From positions 1 through 22,884 of the forward strand of contig JAEORJ010000023.1 of NCBI GenBank assembly GCA_016840945.1: 22,884 bases of DNA, written 5' to 3'. The notes below the pieces were generated by a model. The model saw only the letters and a program-made list of their open reading frames with translations, ran no database searches and had not been told where the DNA came from. This document shows, piece by piece, positions 1 through 7,556 of the stretch (position 1 is the stretch's first letter; each line of letters begins with the position of its first letter). The DNA is from Candidatus Gerdarchaeota archaeon (lineage in GTDB: Archaea; Asgardarchaeota; Heimdallarchaeia; JABLTI01). The position numbers and the translations under genes were made by a program.

Positions 1-281
1 AAAGCATCCTCTAATGAATAATCAATTAGATATTGAATAATTTGTCTGCAAAATGATTCTTCAGTTTTTCTGGAAACTTTTTGCCAGTCCTTAACTTCAA
101 TTATAACGTGAATAATTTTGGAATCAATTTTTTTTTGCGCAACAATATCTATCCTTTTCCCACTTTTGAGGATATATTCCTCTTTAATGCCAAAATTATG
201 CTCTAAGAGGAATTCTGCTATAGAATGTTGCGCTTCACGCCAATTAGCTGCTTTTTTACTAGGCAAATATACCACATGCAT
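1..281 (-). CDS. PD-(D/E)XK nuclease-like protein, C-terminus cut by window edge
   Basis: Too close to the edge to be complete. I translated it by hand from an ATG at 281; 93 codons are visible before the window ends. Residues about 41-62 read GKRIDIVAQ, then 8-9 residues, then a hydrophobic strand ending IIEVKDW. This Asp, spacer, Glu-x-Lys arrangement after a beta-strand is the catalytic core of PD-(D/E)XK (restriction-endonuclease-like) nucleases. An upstream helix (WREAQHSIAEFLLEHNFG) fits the conserved Glu helix of that fold. It lies 20 bases after the stop of the hypothetical gene on the same strand, with an AAAGG-like ribosome site in the gap, so the two are probably co-transcribed. 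It could be a Mrr-like or uncharacterised restriction-type nuclease, or a repair nuclease. The missing C-terminus prevents a firmer call. The fold assignment is an inference from the motif. Confidence 0.6.
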   Translation of the reverse strand, partial: MHVVYLPSKKAANWREAQHSIAEFLLEHNFGIKEEYILKSGKRIDIVAQKKIDSKIIHVIIEVKDWQKVSRKTEESFCRQIIQYLIDYSLEDA

Positions 282-301
282 AACTAGATGATTGTTTTCC
301 T

Positions 302-943
302 TTATAATTTTGAAATGCTTTCTAAACACTTTATAATATTACTATCTATTTTCTCAATTAATTTTAAAGCATCATCTAACTCCGTTGAACGATAAATAGT
401 TATAACCATTAATCTTCTTTCAGGGTCTTTAGCCAACGGTTGAGCATTTATTTGTAGGAATTCTTCAGGAAAGCGTGGGGAGCCATTTGCAAAAGTTATT
501 CCATAAGGATTAAGGTTTTTACTTCCAAATGTAACATTTGATCCTTTCTCATTATACACCTTACCTAGAAAATCATTAACTGGCGTTGGTGAATAAATTT
601 CAAATTGACCATTTATTTCCATCATTACAGTAGCAGTCATAGCATCATCACCAAGAACTTTCTCATAGAAATCATAAGCGTCTCTAAAAAGTGGTAAAAC
701 ATTGTCACTTGGTTGGGCATCTATTACAAAACCTTTCTTTGAAAAGACAATTAACGACTGGGGATTTGTTTTTGGTCTGAAGAGATATTCCTTTAAAGGT
801 CCTTGAGGTGTAGGTATTTGTCTCTCATTTTTAGAATAGTCCCTTCTAATAGCAAAATCAGCAATAGATTCAGCATCAATATCAGGACCTACATGAATTA
901 AATGTTTGAAGACAATATGAGAGCGTTCTATTCTAAATGACAT
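302..943 (-). CDS. Hypothetical protein upstream of a nuclease-like gene
   Basis: I do not recognise this family. The open frame extends upstream to a TTG at 982, but I prefer the ATG at 943 (MSFRIERS), which has a GAGG ribosome site 9 bases before it; the upstream TTG has none. That gives 213 residues. The protein is mixed alpha/beta with no signal peptide or membrane segment. It has a central strand-rich part (SLIVFSKKGFVIDAQ, about residues 64-78) and a C-terminal amphipathic helix (LDDALKLIEKIDSNIIKCLE). It runs straight into the PD-(D/E)XK-like gene with a 20-base gap, which suggests a two-gene unit. It loosely recalls the scattered proteins called TIGR04255, but I cannot confirm this. 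Confidence 0.6.
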   Translation of the reverse strand: MSFRIERSHIVFKHLIHVGPDIDAESIADFAIRRDYSKNERQIPTPQGPLKEYLFRPKTNPQSLIVFSKKGFVIDAQPSDNVLPLFRDAYDFYEKVLGDDAMTATVMMEINGQFEIYSPTPVNDFLGKVYNEKGSNVTFGSKNLNPYGITFANGSPRFPEEFLQINAQPLAKDPERRLMVITIYRSTELDDALKLIEKIDSNIIKCLESISKL

Positions 944-1032
944 GATATTTTCCTCGAATGTTATTCCTTCAATCATAATCAAATGACTTTCGGTTACTTT
1001 GTTGATATGGATTATTAGTGATTTCTTCTATT

Positions 1033-1764
1033 TTAATTTGTTATTTCTTGTTTTTCTGGTTGTGAATTGATATTTTCTTCTGAGATATCTTCATCTCCAA
1101 TATCTTTCATCAATTTACGAATATACACCATTCTTTGTATTGTTGTTACGAAAGATAAAATACCAATTAGTATTATTGCAAAAATAAGCGCAACGGGAAA
1201 CCAGAAATAAAGCACATTACCAAGATAGAGAATGAAGAGCTTTTCTCTTCGCTCCATTATTCCAACACTTTCAACTGTTATGCGAGCAACGCTTTCTCCT
1301 CTTGCTCTTGAATAACTAGCAAAAATCATTCCTGCAAATGAGAATAAACACCAAGCAGCAATTGGTATATTATCAATATAAGGCCAAGTTATTGGAGCGA
1401 AAGTATAATCACCTATTGCTATCCCAATTAGAAAGCAAAATTCAGCAAAACGATCCATTACGGGATCAAATACTTTGCCAAATTTAGTTGTTTGTCCAGT
1501 AGCTCTCGCAACTGAACCATCTATTACATCAATAAAACCAGTTGTTACCATTAACGCGAAACCAATTAACCACCAATATTTGAACTCAGGTACAATTCTT
1601 CCTTGAAAAGCATACATTACTGCTGTAGCAATAGCAAAGATACCAGAGATAAGTGTTATAACATTTGGAGTGATTCCCATCTTTCCAATGAATTTTCCAA
1701 ATGGAAGCATGACCTTTTTATAAGCAGCTCTTGTTTTAAGTTTAAAATTTCTCCATCTTGACAA
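1033..1764 (-). CDS. CDP-alcohol phosphatidyltransferase, archaeal (archaetidylinositol-phosphate-synthase-like)
   Basis: This is an integral-membrane enzyme that moves a CDP-linked lipid diether onto an alcohol to make a polar phospholipid head group. The full family signature D-x2-DG-x2-AR-x8-G-x3-D-x3-D is present: D79, D82-G83, A86-R87, G96, D100 and D104, so all four metal-binding aspartates are intact. About six hydrophobic segments surround it (roughly residues 33-52, 63-80, 107-122, 133-150, 172-186 and 188-208). The tail is acidic and polar. The N-terminus is basic, as in archaetidylinositol phosphate synthases, but the alcohol acceptor cannot be read from motifs alone, so archaetidylserine or archaetidylglycerol enzymes remain possible. 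The start is a TTG at 1764 with only a weak ribosome site; the next Met (residue 19) would cut into the conserved N-terminus. Its stop is about 50 bases from the following hypothetical gene on the same strand. Confidence 0.85.
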   Translation of the reverse strand: MSRWRNFKLKTRAAYKKVMLPFGKFIGKMGITPNVITLISGIFAIATAVMYAFQGRIVPEFKYWWLIGFALMVTTGFIDVIDGSVARATGQTTKFGKVFDPVMDRFAEFCFLIGIAIGDYTFAPITWPYIDNIPIAAWCLFSFAGMIFASYSRARGESVARITVESVGIMERREKLFILYLGNVLYFWFPVALIFAIILIGILSFVTTIQRMVYIRKLMKDIGDEDISEENINSQPEKQEITN

Positions 1765-1935
1765 AGTAAATCATCTTAAAGCAACTATATTTGATAATCA
1801 TAAAATAATCTGCTTTAAAACGGTTTCTAATCTTCGCTAAAAATGAATAATTATCTTAAAGAAGAAATGAATGTACCCCAACACACTAACACACTGTATC
1901 ATAGATAAGAATCGCTCTTTCTCTAAAGTGTTCTC
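1765..1935. other. Intergenic stretch with tandem 8-mer
   Basis: There is no convincing ORF here between the phosphotransferase start and the structured RNA. It is AT-rich up to about 1865. At 1880-1895 there is a perfect tandem pair of AACACACT. Just before it, CCAACACA (1878-1885) is the exact reverse complement of TGTGTTGG (1984-1991) inside the RNA region. On the minus strand a T-rich run (TTTCTTCTTT, about 1858-1867) follows, so the RNA transcript may end there. Confidence 0.4.
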
Positions 1936-2180
1936 TCATGGCGGGATGAATGATCATTTCTTCAAATGAAAGCATCATAAATCTGTGTTGGCGACCCGGG
2001 TTGACTATTTCTTCATCGCTATGCAGTTAGCTTGAGCTAAGAAATGAGCCGTTTAAGATCGTCAGTAACCATTCGATACTTTCACAGCGAATCGGGTGTG
2101 TGCCTTTCCTTGCATCAACGGTCATTGCAAGAAGAATCCAGCTACCGTCAACCCTCTGGAGCGGCGTATCCCGTCATCAA
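1936..2180 (-). ncRNA. rnpB: Probable RNase P RNA (catalytic RNA of tRNA 5' maturation)
   Basis: A GC-richer, stem-rich island in AT-rich DNA. Read on the minus strand, elements appear in RNase P order. The P1-like stem is ATGACGGGAT (2177-2168) with ATCCCGCCAT (1947-1938), with one A-C mismatch. The P2-like stem GGGTTGAC (2154-2147) pairs perfectly with GTCAACCC (2005-1998). The P3-like stem CTTGCA/TGCAAG (2131-2126 and 2114-2109) is followed directly by GGAAAGGC (2109-2102), resembling conserved region I. GUGAAA lies in a hairpin loop in the middle. GCGAUGAAG (2019-2011) precedes the P2 3' strand, like region IV. ACAGA (1986-1982), then GATGCTTTC (1976-1968), resembles region V and can pair with GGAAAGGCA with one bulged base, as P4 does. 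The match to archaeal consensus is imperfect and the P1 stem would be slightly better on the plus strand, so identity and strand are an inference. Confidence 0.5.
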
Positions 2181-2193
2181 ATCTAATTGTACA

Positions 2194-2208
2194 GTTAAAA
2201 AATATGAA
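2194..2208 (-). promoter_or_regulatory. TATA-box for the structured RNA (minus strand)
   Basis: On the minus strand the AT-rich element reads ATTCATATTTTTTAA. Its centre is about 24-27 bases upstream of the base of the P1-like stem (about 2177), the spacing expected of an archaeal TATA element. This supports minus-strand transcription of the RNA. Confidence 0.4.
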
Positions 2209-2369
2209 TTTTTGTATAATGTTAATTAGTGAATAATAGAATTTAATCGTCCGAATTTTCTCTTATTTAAAAATGAGAGTAATACGCGGTTAATATCTGC
2301 CTTTATTAAGTAATTTAGTTAAGTGTGAAAAATAGAACTAATGTTACTTCAGGAGATACTACGAAAAAC

Positions 2370-2651
2370 ATGACTACTAATCATTCTTTTGATACAGATG
2401 CTATGAGAGAGGAAATCATTGATCGAATACAATCTTACTATCCTAAGGATTTTCTAACGAAGAAAGAAACTAATATTATTCGAACATCATCATTATATAA
2501 AGGGCGATTATCTTATGTCAAAGATATTCTAATTAATGAATGTTCAAATATTGATGAAAATATTGTAGCAGAAAGATTGGATATTTCTAAAGAACAAGCC
2601 CTCTTATTATTAATTGATTGTTTAAAAAAGGAATCACAGGAGGAAGAATGA
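2370..2651 (+). CDS. Small hypothetical protein with a helix-turn-helix-like C-terminus
   Basis: No recognised family. The frame could start at a GTG at 2325, but the ATG at 2370 has AGGAGAT 13 bases upstream, so I chose it, giving 93 residues. The protein is charged, helical and soluble. Its C-terminal part (IVAERLDISKEQALLLLIDC) looks like the recognition portion of a winged-helix or HTH domain, in which a helix, a short turn (DIS) and a second helix follow each other. A highly acidic tail (ESQEEE) ends it. It reads away from the structured RNA and converges on the Zn-ribbon gene, with only 39 bases between their stops. A role in DNA or RNA binding is a guess. Confidence 0.55.
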   Translation: MTTNHSFDTDAMREEIIDRIQSYYPKDFLTKKETNIIRTSSLYKGRLSYVKDILINECSNIDENIVAERLDISKEQALLLLIDCLKKESQEEE

Positions 2652-2690
2652 ATAAATTTGGTGATTTTATATCGCCATATTATTTTCTCC

Positions 2691-2987
2691 CTATTCTTCA
2701 ATATCTTTTAGCACGTCTTTTATTTCATCAGTTTTATCTTCTAAAACCCATTCATCAGGTATAAAAATAGCTGCTGAGGAGGTAACACGGATTGCCTCTT
2801 TCACGTCAAGATCCAGTGTTTCTAAATCTATTTCACCAGTCATTTCCGATGGGCGAAATATACCACATTCAGGGCAGTACCAACCTGATTTTACATCCTC
2901 TGGTCGTGGTTTTTCATCATCAGATAATTTTGCTACTACAAAATTCATTGGTTTTTCACATTCTGGACAGGGAGGTTGTTGGACCAT
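2691..2987 (-). CDS. Zn-ribbon small protein
   Basis: A short soluble protein with two CPEC knuckles about 30 residues apart (C7, C10, C38 and C41 counting from the ATG at 2987). This should bind one zinc as a rubredoxin-like or zinc-ribbon fold. The rest is acidic, with an Asp/Glu-rich C-terminal helix. An upstream TTG at 2999 is also possible, but AAAGGA lies only one base from it, so the ATG, with 13 bases spacing, seems better. It follows the helical-repeat gene on the same strand by about 40 bases and probably shares its transcript. No specific function can be assigned; archaeal genomes carry many such proteins of unknown role. Confidence 0.7.
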   Translation of the reverse strand: MVQQPPCPECEKPMNFVVAKLSDDEKPRPEDVKSGWYCPECGIFRPSEMTGEIDLETLDLDVKEAIRVTSSAAIFIPDEWVLEDKTDEIKDVLKDIEE

Positions 2988-3029
2988 TTTTACACACAAA
3001 TCCTTTACTTATTTTTAGCTTATCTTTCT

Positions 3030-4277
3030 TTATTCAATTACTGTTTTACACATGCCAATATATCCTTTGGCTTCGGCAATTGATTTTTGTATTAATTTCA
3101 CTAAACCTTCTTCTTTTGCATCTTCAGCATCTCTTAATGCTTTGTGGAAATTTTCATCAGCTTGTTTGAAGAGAGTAATAGCTGCAGGATAATTTTCACT
3201 ATCGAGCTCATATATACCTTGAGCTTGATAGAAATAGCCAGTATAATAATCAATTTGTGATTCCCAGCGTTTTAATAATGAAGCTTCACTATCACGTTTT
3301 GGCAAAGTTTCTACAGCTTGTTTCATAGCAAAAACCGCTAATTCAAAAGGTCTAATAGCTTCCTTTGCATTATTTTCATTCTTAATAAAACCGTTAGCTT
3401 TAGCTTCATGCATACTTGCAGTCAACATATAAGAATAAGCTAACATCAATTTTTCTTCTGCTGAGTCTGAAGCTACTTCACTTGCTCTTCTAAATAATTT
3501 TGAAGCAATATTACAAATTTCTGTGCTTTCGAAAAATTTCCCTTCGCTTGTTAACTTGAAAGCTTTTCCCCATTCTTCCATAGCCTTTTCTTTTATTATT
3601 TTATGCAAAACTTGTTTTATAGCATCATTTTGCTCGTTAATCCAATCACCATAGCTAGAATTAAAATAAGCTGCTTTGAGAAAGTAACTATATGCATCAA
3701 GATATTTCCTCTTAGCTAAGCGTAAATCCTTTTTTGAGTAAGCGTTTTGCCCTTCGAGTCGAAAGCATAATCCTTGTATAAAATTAATTCTTGCTTTTGC
3801 ATTATAATATAATAATGGTTTGTTAATTTTTTTAACAATTTGTTCTTCCAATATAAAAGCATTTTTTGCTTCTAAAAGTTTAGCTAATTGCTCTTGTAAT
3901 TCAGTCTGTGGTTTTAATGCCAAGCATTCAGCATACCTTCCTTTTGAATACAAATCCAAACGTTCTGCTTCTTGTTGATAAGCAATATCAAACCCCGAAC
4001 TATTTCGTTGAAATCTAGCAATTAACTTCTCGAATTCATCATACTCTTTAGCAGCAGTATCATATTCACCTGAACGATATTTTATTTCAGCATTAACTAT
4101 AGCTAACAAGCTTCTATAGAAGTATAATTTGACTGATGCCTCAGAATCACCTTTCTCATCTAATACTGTTAATTCTTTTGTTATTGTATTTAGATCGGAA
4201 TGTAATGATTGCATATTTGATCGGAATTCGTCAAAGGAAAACAATGAATATTCCTTTAAATCCATATTTTGAGTCAA
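3030..4277 (-). CDS. Helical-repeat (TPR-like) protein
   Basis: A 415-residue, almost entirely helical protein. Repeated helix pairs with small residues and aromatics at TPR-type spacing are visible. Examples are SLLAIVNAEIKYRSGEYDTA (about 61-80), a middle pair around AKRKYLDAYSYFLKAAYFN (about 188-206) and a C-terminal pair YFYQAQGIYELDSENYPAAI (about 350-369). The G-x-Y-x-x-A pattern (GEYDTAAKEY) is classic TPR. No catalytic motif, membrane segment or signal peptide is evident, so a cytosolic scaffold is the likely role. The start is probably the TTG at 4277, because GGAGAAG lies 9 bases upstream; the ATG at 4265 is too far from it. It comes after MetAP2 in the same direction with a 149-base gap, and it precedes the Zn-ribbon gene by about 40 bases. 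Confidence 0.65.
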   Translation of the reverse strand: MTQNMDLKEYSLFSFDEFRSNMQSLHSDLNTITKELTVLDEKGDSEASVKLYFYRSLLAIVNAEIKYRSGEYDTAAKEYDEFEKLIARFQRNSSGFDIAYQQEAERLDLYSKGRYAECLALKPQTELQEQLAKLLEAKNAFILEEQIVKKINKPLLYYNAKARINFIQGLCFRLEGQNAYSKKDLRLAKRKYLDAYSYFLKAAYFNSSYGDWINEQNDAIKQVLHKIIKEKAMEEWGKAFKLTSEGKFFESTEICNIASKLFRRASEVASDSAEEKLMLAYSYMLTASMHEAKANGFIKNENNAKEAIRPFELAVFAMKQAVETLPKRDSEASLLKRWESQIDYYTGYFYQAQGIYELDSENYPAAITLFKQADENFHKALRDAEDAKEEGLVKLIQKSIAEAKGYIGMCKTVIE

Positions 4278-4426
4278 ATCTAACTTCTCCTTGTAATATA
4301 CATTATTTCCTAAAGTGCTTTAAGAAACCTTTGTTTGTGACTATCAAGCATTTTTTTGATAAAAATAAGGGAAAATGAAAATTAGATTACAAATTCTAAC
4401 TTTCATTATTATTAAAGAGTGATTCA

Positions 4427-5671
4427 TTATTCATTTGGTCTAGTTGTTACCACACGACTATTTTCTGTTAAATATACAGTATGCTCTGATTGGGAAACAA
4501 GTGAACCTTCAATATCGCTAAGAACAGGATACTGTTTTATTTGGCCTTTATCAGCAAGATTTTTTAAAGCAATTATTGCTGTAGGAACTGATAATTCTTT
4601 AGCAATCCATCTAGTAGTAAATGGAAAGTAACTATATTCAGCTAAGATTACCTTTCTTGCTTTTCGAGCAAATTCTAATCTAATTGGTGCAGGTATTGGA
4701 TTTAATTGATAAATAAAGCATCTATTATCTCCTTTCACTAATTTTCCTGTACCATCAGTAGCGAAAGTTTCAATGGCAAAAGCTTGGCCTTCCTCTAATT
4801 TTATTTCTTTCATTCCTTTTACATTAGGAATGGTTACTGGTCCATGAAGCAGATTTTGATCTAATTGATGACCTGTTAATTCTCTTATAGGTCTAAAATC
4901 ATATGAGCGAATAATATCCTCAATCTCTTCACCCAATCGATCTGTTGTAATACCCGGTCGAATCATATCTACCGCTGCTTTTGTTGCTTCTTCTGATGCT
5001 TTTATTAAATCCTTATGATCTTTCCCAAAGGAAACAGTAAAAGCTGTATCAGCTACATAACCATTAACCTGTACGCCACAATCTATTTTTACAAGATCTC
5101 CTTCCATAATTATAAGTTCATCTTCTGGAGGGGCAGAATAATGTGCGGCGATATTGTTGATTGAAATATTTAATGGAAAAGCCCAATTACCGCCAAGTTC
5201 CTTTATTTTTGCTTCACCTAATTCGCATAGTTCTAAAACTGAAGCACCAACTTTTACTAAACCTCTCATATATTCTTTAACTTTGATAGATATTTCTCCT
5301 GCTTTAAGGTAATATTCTAGTGGACCTTCATCGGTTGTTGTTGGTTTCTTCTTAACTACTTTCTTTTTAACACTAGTTGTTGAACTGGTAGGTTTTGCTG
5401 TCGTTTTCTTTGTAGTTGATGGGGTGCTTTTCTTTGCAGGAGTACTTGTTGGTTTCTTTGCAGGAGCAGCTGTTTTTTTAGCAGCAGATGGTTTAGCAGT
5501 TGTTGTAGTTGTCTTTTTAGCGGTTGGAGCGGTAGGTTTTTTAGCTGTTGTGGTAGTGGCTTTTTTAGCTGCTGTTGTTGTTGATTTACTAGCAGGTTTT
5601 TTAGAGCTGGTACCAGATTCTTTCTTCTTAGTAGTGCTACTAGATTTTGTTGATTTTGTTTCTTTGGACAT
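4427..5671 (-). CDS. map: Methionine aminopeptidase type 2 with long lysine-rich N-terminal tail
   Basis: Removes the initiator methionine from new proteins in the cytosol. Numbered from the upstream GTG at 5683, all five metal ligands are present: D201 and D212 (KIDCGV...YVADTAF), H272 (LTGHQL), E305 (AIETFAT) and E400 (SQSEHTV). H181 in AAHYSAP and H280 are the usual substrate-side histidines. The helical insert typical of type 2 enzymes follows E305 (about 320-385). Residues 5-117 form a disordered tail made almost only of Lys, Thr, Ala, Pro and Ser (AKKPT-like units), which most archaeal MetAPs (about 295 residues) lack. Eukaryotic MetAP2 also has a lysine-rich N-terminal extension. I prefer the ATG at 5671, as AGGTG lies 9-10 bases before it and the GTG at 5683 is part of that site. 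A TATA element is at 5712-5722. Confidence 0.93.
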   Translation of the reverse strand: MSKETKSTKSSSTTKKKESGTSSKKPASKSTTTAAKKATTTTAKKPTAPTAKKTTTTTAKPSAAKKTAAPAKKPTSTPAKKSTPSTTKKTTAKPTSSTTSVKKKVVKKKPTTTDEGPLEYYLKAGEISIKVKEYMRGLVKVGASVLELCELGEAKIKELGGNWAFPLNISINNIAAHYSAPPEDELIIMEGDLVKIDCGVQVNGYVADTAFTVSFGKDHKDLIKASEEATKAAVDMIRPGITTDRLGEEIEDIIRSYDFRPIRELTGHQLDQNLLHGPVTIPNVKGMKEIKLEEGQAFAIETFATDGTGKLVKGDNRCFIYQLNPIPAPIRLEFARKARKVILAEYSYFPFTTRWIAKELSVPTAIIALKNLADKGQIKQYPVLSDIEGSLVSQSEHTVYLTENSRVVTTRPNE

Positions 5672-5711
5672 TTTCTGATACACCTATTTTATAAAAAAGA
5701 TAAGTTATCTC

Positions 5712-5722
5712 ATTATATTAAA
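5712..5722 (-). promoter_or_regulatory. TATA-box of the MetAP2 gene
   Basis: On the minus strand it reads TTTAATATAAT. A transcript starting about 25 bases downstream would begin near 5691, leaving a leader of about 20 bases that contains the AGGTG ribosome site. Confidence 0.45.
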
Positions 5723-5799
5723 TCTTCTTCTTGCAAATAAAAAACAGCATTAAAAAGGTTCATTTAGTTTTAAAAAATAATCTCAAATTCATTAGTTGA

Positions 5800-5846
5800 G
5801 TGTTAAAATAAATAAAAAAAGAAAAGAAATAGGAACTAAGTTCCTA
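5800..5846 (-). terminator. Intrinsic terminator of the surface-protein gene
   Basis: Just after the stop codon at 5850, the minus strand has the inverted repeat TAGGAACT/AGTTCCTA (5846-5830, a 6-8 bp stem with a tiny loop). It is followed by a T-dominated tract (TTTCTTTTCTTTTTTTATTT). This is a hairpin plus T-run; in archaea the T-run itself is the main signal. Confidence 0.65.
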
Positions 5847-5849
5847 ATC

Positions 5850-7514
5850 TTATTTTAGTTTCTTTTTGATGATGAAAACTGCAACAGCAGCACCGAATAG
5901 ACCCATGATTAAACCAAAACCAGGAGCTGTTTCGGGTGGTGTGTAGTCTCCTACAATAAACCAATAGTGAACTGAAGTTGCTTTATTTAAGCTTCCATCC
6001 CAAGCTGAAACGAAGTATGTATAGTTATTGTCAGCTAATGGATCAGCTAATGCTAATGGAATTTCAGCATTGTATGTCAAACCACCAGGATATGAGAATT
6101 GTGTCATTGGGGTTGATAATGCAACGCCATCATCCATATAGTAGTACAATTCAACTGTTAAGTTATTTGGTAAGTAGATGCCTTCAAAGAGGTCGCTGAG
6201 CTCGATGTTGTAATCATTATAATTGTCATCAATACCAACAGTTATGGTAATTGATTCAGTCTCGTTGGGTACACCAGTTGGATATTGATCCATGATGTTT
6301 ACTAAACCAACAACTTGTGGAGCAGTATCATCTTCAATAGTGATGTTTTGATAAATGCTTATTGGAGCATCATATTTTGGATAGAATTCAACATAACACT
6401 TGCTATCGCCAAGAGGCATATCATAGCTGTCATAGAAGAATAAGAAGCTCCAGTTGCCAGTAGCAACATTAACATCAGCATCTAAATAGAATCCTGGACC
6501 TAATTGATAACCATAGGTGTCATCCCAAGTGTCTAAGTAGACAATAAGATCCCAACCTAAGAAGTCATCATAAACAGTACCAGTGATTAATAATGCTTCA
6601 GTTACAGGATTTACAATTGTATTGAAGGTTAAGCTTGGTGCTACGTTTGTTAATGCTAAATCATAACATGTTGTGGTAATGAGCATGTCTTTAGCATTAT
6701 CTTTGTTAGCCTTACCGACACAGAATTTCATACCTGTGACATCAGAGAAGTCAAGGGCAATATCATCTGCATCACCAGTGTCTAATAATCTTCTGAATTC
6801 AACGACATAAGTATCATCACCAGTTGCATTCCAGGCTGATGCAAGATCAACATCTGTTTGACCTAGTGTTGGGGTTAAAGGATACCAAGCATTGATATAG
6901 GTTTTATCTGCAATGGCAGTCCAATCTGGAATAGTTGCATAAGCATTATCAAATTCTGGACCAGTTCCATTAGCTACTGCGTTAAAGTCATGAGCTAATA
7001 CACCGCCGTCAGCTGTACCGTTAGCAGCCATTTCATAAGCATGTACACCATCAGTTTTGTTTGATGCTGTCCAAACCCAAAGATCTTGATTTACGCCATA
7101 GGAGAAACCAACAGTAACCATATCGTCAGCACCGTTTAGGTGTTCCCAAGTCATACTTCCTGTCTTGTTCCAATAACTACCTTTAGAATCTTTTGAGGAA
7201 TCAGCCCATTCAACAGCAACATAAACATATGTTGCATCAAAACCTAAATAGACTGCTACTCCACCGAAGTAGTCATAAGGAACACTTGCCCAATCAGTTA
7301 AATCACCATCAAGGATGATTGTTTCTGCTGATATGTCAGTAATCAAAATACCTTTTTCACCTAAGGGTGCTGGGACCCAATCAGATTCAAAAGTGTTATT
7401 TTCTGATACTGGAGCATAACCAGAAGCTGATGGAGTGTTTATGTTTACCATTGTAAGCACGCTAGAAAACATAGCGAGGAGCATTACAACAGCTAATATT
7501 TTACTCTTTTTCAT
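5850..7514 (-). CDS. Secreted, membrane-anchored protein with ethylbenzene-dehydrogenase-type haem-binding (DOMON-like) domain
   Basis: A 554-residue exported protein. Residues 1-31 form a signal peptide (KKSK, then a hydrophobic core AVVMLLAMF). Residues about 66-285 look like the EB_dh/DOMON-like fold seen in haem-binding subunits of ethylbenzene dehydrogenase and cytochrome c-552-type proteins: ILDGDLTDWASV, then YVYVAVEWADSS, then a strand-rich region. Residues about 290-520 look like Ig-like beta domains (DDTAPQVVGLVNI, then TITVGIDDNYND). The C-terminus is TPPETAPGFG, one hydrophobic helix and KKKLK, which matches the PGF-CTERM type of archaeosortase-processed anchor. It should face the outside of the cell. 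The gene stands alone, with a strong TATA element, a GGAAGATG ribosome site 9 bases before the ATG and a terminator. By eye it is less AT-rich than its neighbours, consistent with high expression. A sugar-binding (CBM9-like) role is an alternative for the first domain. Confidence 0.75.
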   Translation of the reverse strand: MKKSKILAVVMLLAMFSSVLTMVNINTPSASGYAPVSENNTFESDWVPAPLGEKGILITDISAETIILDGDLTDWASVPYDYFGGVAVYLGFDATYVYVAVEWADSSKDSKGSYWNKTGSMTWEHLNGADDMVTVGFSYGVNQDLWVWTASNKTDGVHAYEMAANGTADGGVLAHDFNAVANGTGPEFDNAYATIPDWTAIADKTYINAWYPLTPTLGQTDVDLASAWNATGDDTYVVEFRRLLDTGDADDIALDFSDVTGMKFCVGKANKDNAKDMLITTTCYDLALTNVAPSLTFNTIVNPVTEALLITGTVYDDFLGWDLIVYLDTWDDTYGYQLGPGFYLDADVNVATGNWSFLFFYDSYDMPLGDSKCYVEFYPKYDAPISIYQNITIEDDTAPQVVGLVNIMDQYPTGVPNETESITITVGIDDNYNDYNIELSDLFEGIYLPNNLTVELYYYMDDGVALSTPMTQFSYPGGLTYNAEIPLALADPLADNNYTYFVSAWDGSLNKATSVHYWFIVGDYTPPETAPGFGLIMGLFGAAVAVFIIKKKLK

Positions 7515-7540
7515 AATTCGAACATCTTCCTATATACTCT

Positions 7541-7556
7541 TAATTAAATATATTAG
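7541..7556 (-). promoter_or_regulatory. TATA-box of the surface-protein gene
   Basis: The minus strand reads CTAATATATTTAATTA. The expected start about 25 bases downstream is near 7522, giving a short leader with GGAAGATG just before the ATG at 7514. Confidence 0.55.

Noticed and set aside
1936..2180. SRP (7S) RNA as the identity of the structured RNA
   Set aside because: No GGAAGGGAGCA-type helix 8 motif on either strand.
2044..2229. Plus-strand 61-codon ORF over the structured RNA
   Set aside because: It covers the conserved stems of the RNA, has no ribosome site and its composition follows the RNA, not coding sequence.
2792..3169. Plus-strand 125-codon ORF
   Set aside because: It lies across the Zn-ribbon gene and the end of the TPR-like gene, both with better protein features, and it is hydrophobic antisense sequence.
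5424..5678. Plus-strand ORF of Val/Ala/Phe repeats
   Set aside because: It is the antisense shadow of the repetitive lysine-rich MetAP2 tail.
5978..6199. Plus-strand ORF inside the surface-protein gene
   Set aside because: Antisense shadow with no ribosome site and no sign of a real protein.
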